Source: an uncultured Tenacibaculum sp.
GTDB lineage: Bacteria > Bacteroidota > Bacteroidia > Flavobacteriales > Flavobacteriaceae
Direction of reading: 5' to 3'
DNA: 64,000 bases
Assembly: GCA_947492185.1 (NCBI GenBank)
Contig: CANLMR010000001.1
Span: forward strand, 1,054,001-1,118,000
This document shows positions 59,837 to 64,000 of this stretch, one piece after another. Position numbers and translations under genes: made by a program. Every line of letters begins with the position of its first letter. The stretch's first letter is position 1. The notes under the pieces were generated by a model. That model did no database searches and was not told the origin of the DNA. It saw only the letters and a list, made by a program, of their open reading frames with translations.

Positions 59837-61327
59837 TTATTGTACCGCTTTTAAGGCATCAATATTTCCGTATCCAAAGCTAGAGTTTCTATTAGGATAA
59901 AACTCTCCAGCTCTTTTCATTTTATCTAAAACTTGAGAACGAGACCAACCTGGATTCCTTGCCCAAACTAATGCAGCAATACCTGCAGTTGTAGCTGTAG
60001 CAACAGAAGATCCTCCAACATAATTAGCATCTCCATTATTAGAACTTAATACAGGTACAAAATTACCAGAATTACGTTCCATTTCAATAGTGAAATCTAT
60101 TTTTGATCCAGAGTGACAGTTTCCACATCTAGAATATCTTCCCTCTTTTAATCCAGTAACAGCAACAGTTTCATTCATGTTTGCTGGGAAAATAACTCCA
60201 TACCAATTAGTAAGTCCAGTAGAAGTACCACCAGCAGCAATGATTAATTTACCTCTGTTGTAAGCATATCTTATAGCGTCAGCTACTCTAGAGCTACTAA
60301 AAGGAGAACCAATAGACATAGATACAATTTTAATATCACTTCTATTACCAATAGCTGTTAAAGCTTCAGCTACACCTCTTTTTTCATGATAATCATCAAT
60401 TAACACATTCTGTACAGAACGGTAAGAAACTAAATTTGCATTATATGCAACACCAACAGGTAAATTATCATTATTTCTTGGAGCAGTTGCTACAGAAGCC
60501 ATACTAGTTCCATGTCCACATTTATCATTTACACCATCATAATTGTTAGACCATGCCCACCAAGAATCAACATAAGTTCCATATTTTTGAACAGTTCTTC
60601 CAGAAGAATACCCGTCATTGAAATACTGATTCATCCATTTTTGATTAGGAGATAATCCAGAGTCAATAACAGCAACGGTAATTCCTCTACCAGTACTATA
60701 ATTCCATGCAGCAGGAATGTTATGAATGTCAAAATTCCATGGTACTCTAGCTCCTGGAGCTACTGTACGATAGTCAGAAGAAGAAAGTGTTCTAGAGCTA
60801 AATCCACAACCAAAACCTTCTCCAGATCTTGCTGCAGCTCCGTCATTGTTTTGTTGAAGGCTATATGAAGCTGGTTCTAAATAACGAACCCTACTATCTT
60901 TTAAAAGAGCTTCAATAGTTTCTTTACTTTCAACAGTTATATCAATAATATTTAATGTTTCATCAATATAAAGTTCATCTTTAGCTTTAGCAGAAGCGCC
61001 TTTGTTTTCAATGTTTTTAATTAACTGAATTAAATCATCTTTAATAGATTCAGAATTCGCATTTCTTTGATATTCATCAGGAGAATTTCCATAACCAATA
61101 GTAAGCATGTTTTCTCCGTGTTTAACTGCACTCCATATAGTATGAGCATCTGTTTCCATCCAAAAGAAATCACCTTGAGTATCTATTGACTCTTGGATTT
61201 TAGCGTTGATTTGTTCTTTCGTTAATAGTTCAGTTTGTTGTTCTACGTTTTCTTGAGGTAAGTCTTCAGTTTTAGAACATGAGACAATAGCCATAGCCAT
61301 AGCTAAGCTAAGTATTAGTTTTTTCAT
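59837..61327 (-). CDS. S8 family serine protease (subtilisin-like lipoprotein)
   Basis: A 496-residue preproprotein started at the ATG at 61327 (MKKLILSLAMAMAIVSC, lipidated Cys17). An in-frame upstream extension of 65 codons is AT-rich nonsense and would bury the signal peptide. A propeptide (about 40-195) precedes the catalytic domain with the full triad: Asp in VAVIDSGLS (near 228), His in CGHGTSMASVA (near 275) and Ser in GGSSVATATTAGIAAL (near 445). Probably secreted or surface-attached, degrading proteins. Monocistronic. Confidence 0.92.
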   Translation of the reverse strand: MKKLILSLAMAMAIVSCSKTEDLPQENVEQQTELLTKEQINAKIQESIDTQGDFFWMETDAHTIWSAVKHGENMLTIGYGNSPDEYQRNANSESIKDDLIQLIKNIENKGASAKAKDELYIDETLNIIDITVESKETIEALLKDSRVRYLEPASYSLQQNNDGAAARSGEGFGCGFSSRTLSSSDYRTVAPGARVPWNFDIHNIPAAWNYSTGRGITVAVIDSGLSPNQKWMNQYFNDGYSSGRTVQKYGTYVDSWWAWSNNYDGVNDKCGHGTSMASVATAPRNNDNLPVGVAYNANLVSYRSVQNVLIDDYHEKRGVAEALTAIGNRSDIKIVSMSIGSPFSSSRVADAIRYAYNRGKLIIAAGGTSTGLTNWYGVIFPANMNETVAVTGLKEGRYSRCGNCHSGSKIDFTIEMERNSGNFVPVLSSNNGDANYVGGSSVATATTAGIAALVWARNPGWSRSQVLDKMKRAGEFYPNRNSSFGYGNIDALKAVQ

Positions 61328-61510
61328 TTTTGAAGGGTTTTTAAGTTTTGTGATAGCGAATATATTAAAAAAAACATAAAAATTTAAAAGAAAACATAAT
61401 TCTGTGTGTTTTAAATTGACAAATTGATAATAAAAAGCATAAAAAATCTTAAAAAAGTAGTTTAAAAGCATCTTTTTGCTTAGTTGCTTAGCAGTTTTGA
61501 TGAAGTGCAT

Positions 61511-61547
61511 AAAAAACCACATCTTTTTTTAGAGATGTGGTTTTTTA
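61511..61547 (-). terminator. Terminator of the M28 peptidase gene
   Basis: AAAAACCACATCT / AGATGTGGTTTTT stem with a T-rich loop, 41 bp beyond the M28 stop codon on the minus strand. Confidence 0.82.
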
Positions 61548-61587
61548 ATTGCTATAAAATTATGTTATTAAAAAAACAAAGCCAAAG

Positions 61588-62565
61588 CTATTCAATAATT
61601 ACTCTTGTAGGAGTGTCTTTTCCATTTATTATTGAAGAGGTTCCTATAGCAACAGCTTTAATAGTTTCTGTTAGCACATTAACATCTAATGTTTCAGCTT
61701 CATCAGTAACTTTATGATAATCTGGATCTATATCTATTGGGGTAGTTGAAAATGTATGCGAAGGAACTCCTAATCTAGCAAGAGAAGCATTATCTGATCT
61801 AAAGAACAAATTGTATTTAGGATATGGATCTGGGAAAAGTTTATATCCTGTTCCTTCTAAGTTTTTTTGGATTATTGTTCCAAAATTTGATCTTTCAAAA
61901 CCTGTTAACCAAGCCGTTTTGGGACCGGTTTTAGGTTCTTTTCCAATTAGTTCTAAATTTATTCCAGCAACAAACTTTGTTGGATCAATTCCTTCACCAA
62001 AGTGCTTAGAACCTATTAGTCCCATTTCTTCAGCAGTAAAACAAACAAATAATATGCTTCTCTCATTATCTCCTTTTTTCTTAAAGTACTCTGCCAGTGC
62101 AATAACACCAGTAACTCCTGAAGCATCATCATTTGCTCCGTTATAAATTCTATCACCTTCACCATCTTTTATCATTTCTAAATGATCATAGTGAGCAGAT
62201 ACTATTACGAACTCGTCTTTTTTGCTTTTTCCTTCTAATACTCCCATAACATTAAACATTTTAATATTACGTTGTTCAAAGTTTTGTCTGTATGAAGTTA
62301 AGTTTTCATAGTATGATAATCCAATTTTCTTGAATTCATTCTCAATATATTGAGCAGCTTTTTCAATTCCAGGTGTGCCTGTAGCTCTTCCTTGCATATC
62401 ATCAGAAGCAAGAGTATATAGATGTTTTTTGATTGTAGCTGGATTAAACTCAACTTGTGAAGTTTGCTTTTGATTTTTCTCAGTTTTCTTATTGGCTGGC
62501 TTTGTATATTCTTTACAAGAAAAAACAAAAACTAATAAGGATAAAAGTATGCTGGTTTTTTTCAT
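61588..62565 (-). CDS. M28 family zinc aminopeptidase lipoprotein
   Basis: A 325-residue lipoprotein (MKKTSILLSLLVFVFSC, lipidated Cys17). The M28 co-catalytic zinc site is visible: His in VSAHYDHLE (near 122), the bridging Asp in NGANDDASGVTG (near 145), Glu-Glu in CFTAEEMGLIGS (near 178), and the final ligands in the C-terminal third. Acts in the envelope as an aminopeptidase or related hydrolase. Divergent from kdsA. Confidence 0.9.
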   Translation of the reverse strand: MKKTSILLSLLVFVFSCKEYTKPANKKTEKNQKQTSQVEFNPATIKKHLYTLASDDMQGRATGTPGIEKAAQYIENEFKKIGLSYYENLTSYRQNFEQRNIKMFNVMGVLEGKSKKDEFVIVSAHYDHLEMIKDGEGDRIYNGANDDASGVTGVIALAEYFKKKGDNERSILFVCFTAEEMGLIGSKHFGEGIDPTKFVAGINLELIGKEPKTGPKTAWLTGFERSNFGTIIQKNLEGTGYKLFPDPYPKYNLFFRSDNASLARLGVPSHTFSTTPIDIDPDYHKVTDEAETLDVNVLTETIKAVAIGTSSIINGKDTPTRVIIE

Positions 62566-62599
62566 TCTAGAGTGTTTTAAATTTTAGACTTAGATAATA

Positions 62600-62615
62600 T
62601 AATTTTGTAGTTTTG
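62600..62615 (+). promoter_or_regulatory. Tandem -7 boxes of kdsA
   Basis: TAATTTTG (62600-62607) and TAGTTTTG (62608-62615) lie directly next to each other; both match TAnnTTTG. The second is 15 bp before the ATG at 62631. Confidence 0.5.
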
Positions 62616-62630
62616 CTTAAAAATTTACTG

Positions 62631-63449
62631 ATGAATTTATCAAATATTCCAAATATAAAGCATACAAAATCAAATAACTTTTTTTTATTAGCCGGACCTT
62701 GTGCGATTGAAGGAGAAGATATGGCATTAAGAATAGCAGAAAAAGTTGTAGAGATTACCAATAAATTAGAAATTCCATTAGTGTTTAAAGGAAGTTTTAA
62801 AAAAGCTAATAGGAGTAGAATTGATAGTTTTACAGGAATAGGAGATGAAAAAGCGTTAAAAATATTAAAGAAAGTTTCAGAAACTTTTAAGGTGCCTACT
62901 ATTACAGATATTCATGAAGTAAGCGATGCGGAAAAAGCTGCTGCTTATGTAGATGTACTTCAAATTCCCGCATTTTTAGTTCGCCAAACAGATTTGGTTG
63001 TAGCTGCAGCTAAAACTGGAAAAGTTGTTAACTTAAAGAAAGGACAATTTATGAGCCCGGAAGCAATGCAACATGCAGTAAAAAAAGTAAAAGACTCTGG
63101 GAATAATAATGTTTGGATAACAGAAAGAGGTACTATGTTTGGGTATCAAGATATGTTGGTTGATTTCAGAGGTATTCCTACAATGAGAAGTTATGCACCA
63201 ACTGTTTTAGATGTAACTCACTCTTTACAACAACCTAATCAAAGTTCTGGAGTAACAGGCGGGAGACCAGATATGATTGAAACAATTGCGAGAGCTGGTG
63301 TAGTAAATAATATTGATGGATTATTTATGGAAACACATTTTGATCCTGCAAATGCCAAATCAGATGGAGCTAATATGTTACATTTAGATCATTTAGAAAA
63401 AGTATTAACAAATTTAGTAGCTATTAGAAAAGTAGTAAATACTTTATAA
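62631..63449 (+). CDS. kdsA: 3-deoxy-8-phosphooctulonate synthase
   Basis: Condenses phosphoenolpyruvate with arabinose 5-phosphate to KDO 8-phosphate for lipopolysaccharide. I start at ATG 62631 (272 residues, MNLSNIPNIKHTKSNNFFLLAGPCAIEG). The in-frame ATG at 62613 overlaps the promoter box. LAGPCAIEGEDMALRIAEK, VFKGSFKKANRSRIDSFTG (near 58) and FRGIPTMRSYAPTVLDVTHSLQQP (near 185) are KdsA motifs. The short Cys in GPC allows the metal-dependent form. The stop overlaps the next start (TAATG). Confidence 0.94.
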   Translation: MNLSNIPNIKHTKSNNFFLLAGPCAIEGEDMALRIAEKVVEITNKLEIPLVFKGSFKKANRSRIDSFTGIGDEKALKILKKVSETFKVPTITDIHEVSDAEKAAAYVDVLQIPAFLVRQTDLVVAAAKTGKVVNLKKGQFMSPEAMQHAVKKVKDSGNNNVWITERGTMFGYQDMLVDFRGIPTMRSYAPTVLDVTHSLQQPNQSSGVTGGRPDMIETIARAGVVNNIDGLFMETHFDPANAKSDGANMLHLDHLEKVLTNLVAIRKVVNTL

Positions 63450-64000
63450 TGGATTTTGATTTTTCTATTACTTCATCAGAACCATTATCTGCTCTAAGTC
63501 AATCTTATAATTTATTGACTTGGCAAGAAGTTGTTAAGTTCGTAAAATCTTTACCTTACGGAAGAAATTCGAATAGAAGTGATTTCTCTTTAGTATTAAA
63601 AGAAGGAAAGGGTAGTTGTAGCTCCAAACATGCATTTTTAAAAGCGTTAGCTTTAGAAAATAATGAAAAAGATATTGAGTTAGTTTTAGCTATTTATAAA
63701 ATGAATGCTTATAATACTAATATAGGTACTACTATAAGTGAATATAAATTAGATTACATACCCGAAGCTCATTGCTACTTAAAAATTTTAGGAGAAAGAG
63801 TTGATATTACTACAGAAAACTCAAGTTTTAATAAAATTGAAGAAGCAATTCTTACTGAGTTAACCATATTACCTAATCAGGTTTCTGAGTATAAGGTGAA
63901 GTTTCATAAAGAGTTCATTGAACAATGGATTGAAGATGAACAAATCAACTTTTCTTTTGAAAAGATTTGGGAAATAAGAGAAGCTTGTATCTCTTATCTT
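63449..64000 (+). CDS. Hypothetical protein, possible transglutaminase-core fold (cut by window end)
   Basis: 184 codons are visible and the frame is open to the window edge. It starts MDFDFSITSSEPLSALSQSY and contains KEGKGSCSSKHAFLKALALE (Cys near residue 57) and DYIPEAHCYLKI (His near 106). A Cys in G-x-C-x-x-K-H followed by a later conserved His recalls transglutaminase-like cysteine enzymes; this is an impression, not a proven family. It is coupled to kdsA by an overlapping stop-start. Confidence 0.7.
   Translation, partial: MDFDFSITSSEPLSALSQSYNLLTWQEVVKFVKSLPYGRNSNRSDFSLVLKEGKGSCSSKHAFLKALALENNEKDIELVLAIYKMNAYNTNIGTTISEYKLDYIPEAHCYLKILGERVDITTENSSFNKIEEAILTELTILPNQVSEYKVKFHKEFIEQWIEDEQINFSFEKIWEIREACISYL

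Noticed and set aside
61328..61522. 65-residue N-terminal extension of the S8 protease
   Set aside because: AT-rich, Phe/Tyr-heavy sequence ahead of a clear lipoprotein signal peptide; upstream non-coding DNA read in frame.

Overview
The window is chromosomal DNA of an AT-rich member of the Bacteroidota, almost certainly a marine Flavobacteriaceae (Tenacibaculum/Polaribacter-like; genus not provable from this alone). Supporting signs are the vegetative promoter box TAnnTTTG ahead of many genes, few Shine-Dalgarno sequences, a long Bacteroidota-type urocanase, a DUF6588 outer-membrane protein, a TonB plug protein, M57 and S8 secreted proteases and an FrnE-type DsbA. No rRNA, tRNA, insertion sequence, phage or CRISPR array was seen.

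Layout. 0-6.5 kb (minus strand): mdh, a DUF6588 protein, gyrB and asnB, each with its own terminator. 6.5-15.3 kb (plus): a GH9 glycosidase lipoprotein, then a complete tryptophan operon trpEGDCFBA. The operon is preceded by a leader peptide with three consecutive Trp codons and a classical attenuator, and each of its five wider gaps holds one copy of a palindromic interspersed repeat. 15.3-16.8 kb: two thiol-redox genes. 17.2-22.7 kb: arginine decarboxylase, agmatinase and a deoxyhypusine-synthase-like protein (arginine to putrescine to a longer polyamine), then small hypotheticals, a VOC protein and a TerB-like protein. 22.8-27.4 kb: an ATP-grasp/aspartoacylase-like pair and recQ. 27.4-31.7 kb: an ECF sigma factor with a membrane partner, diverging from a GbsR-led five-gene cluster. 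31.8-38.5 kb (minus): MscS channel, small envelope proteins and a fused acyl-CoA mutase (IcmF type) whose reading frame carries a copy of the same repeat. 38.6-43.9 kb: LysR regulator and histidine degradation (hutH, hutU). 44-50 kb: an ABC ATPase with a permease-M1 aminopeptidase fusion, a tiny DUF5522 protein and a DUF4197 lipoprotein. 50-57 kb: BtuF-like protein, arylsulfotransferase-like lipoprotein, pyrF, an oligopeptide-type permease, two thioredoxin-like lipoproteins, and tpiA-prmA-clpS. 58.3-64 kb: M57, S8 and M28 peptidases, kdsA and a truncated gene at the edge.

The most unusual part is 57.1-58.1 kb. It is gene-free but contains four tandem units. Each has a shared promoter-like pair (GTGACTT, 13 bp, GTGTC), a variable hairpin-rich segment, an identical 41-bp core and its own intrinsic terminator. 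The terminator stems differ in sequence but keep pairing. This looks like a tandem family of small RNAs. The same promoter-like pair occurs once more in the window, just before the DUF4197 gene at 48.9 kb, which suggests co-regulation by an alternative sigma factor.

Other points of note: several genes start only 4-6 nt after a TAnnTTTG box, implying leaderless mRNAs, including the trp leader peptide itself. The mutase has an unusual Tyr/Gln pair in its predicted substrate pocket. The DHS-like protein lacks the usual catalytic lysine.
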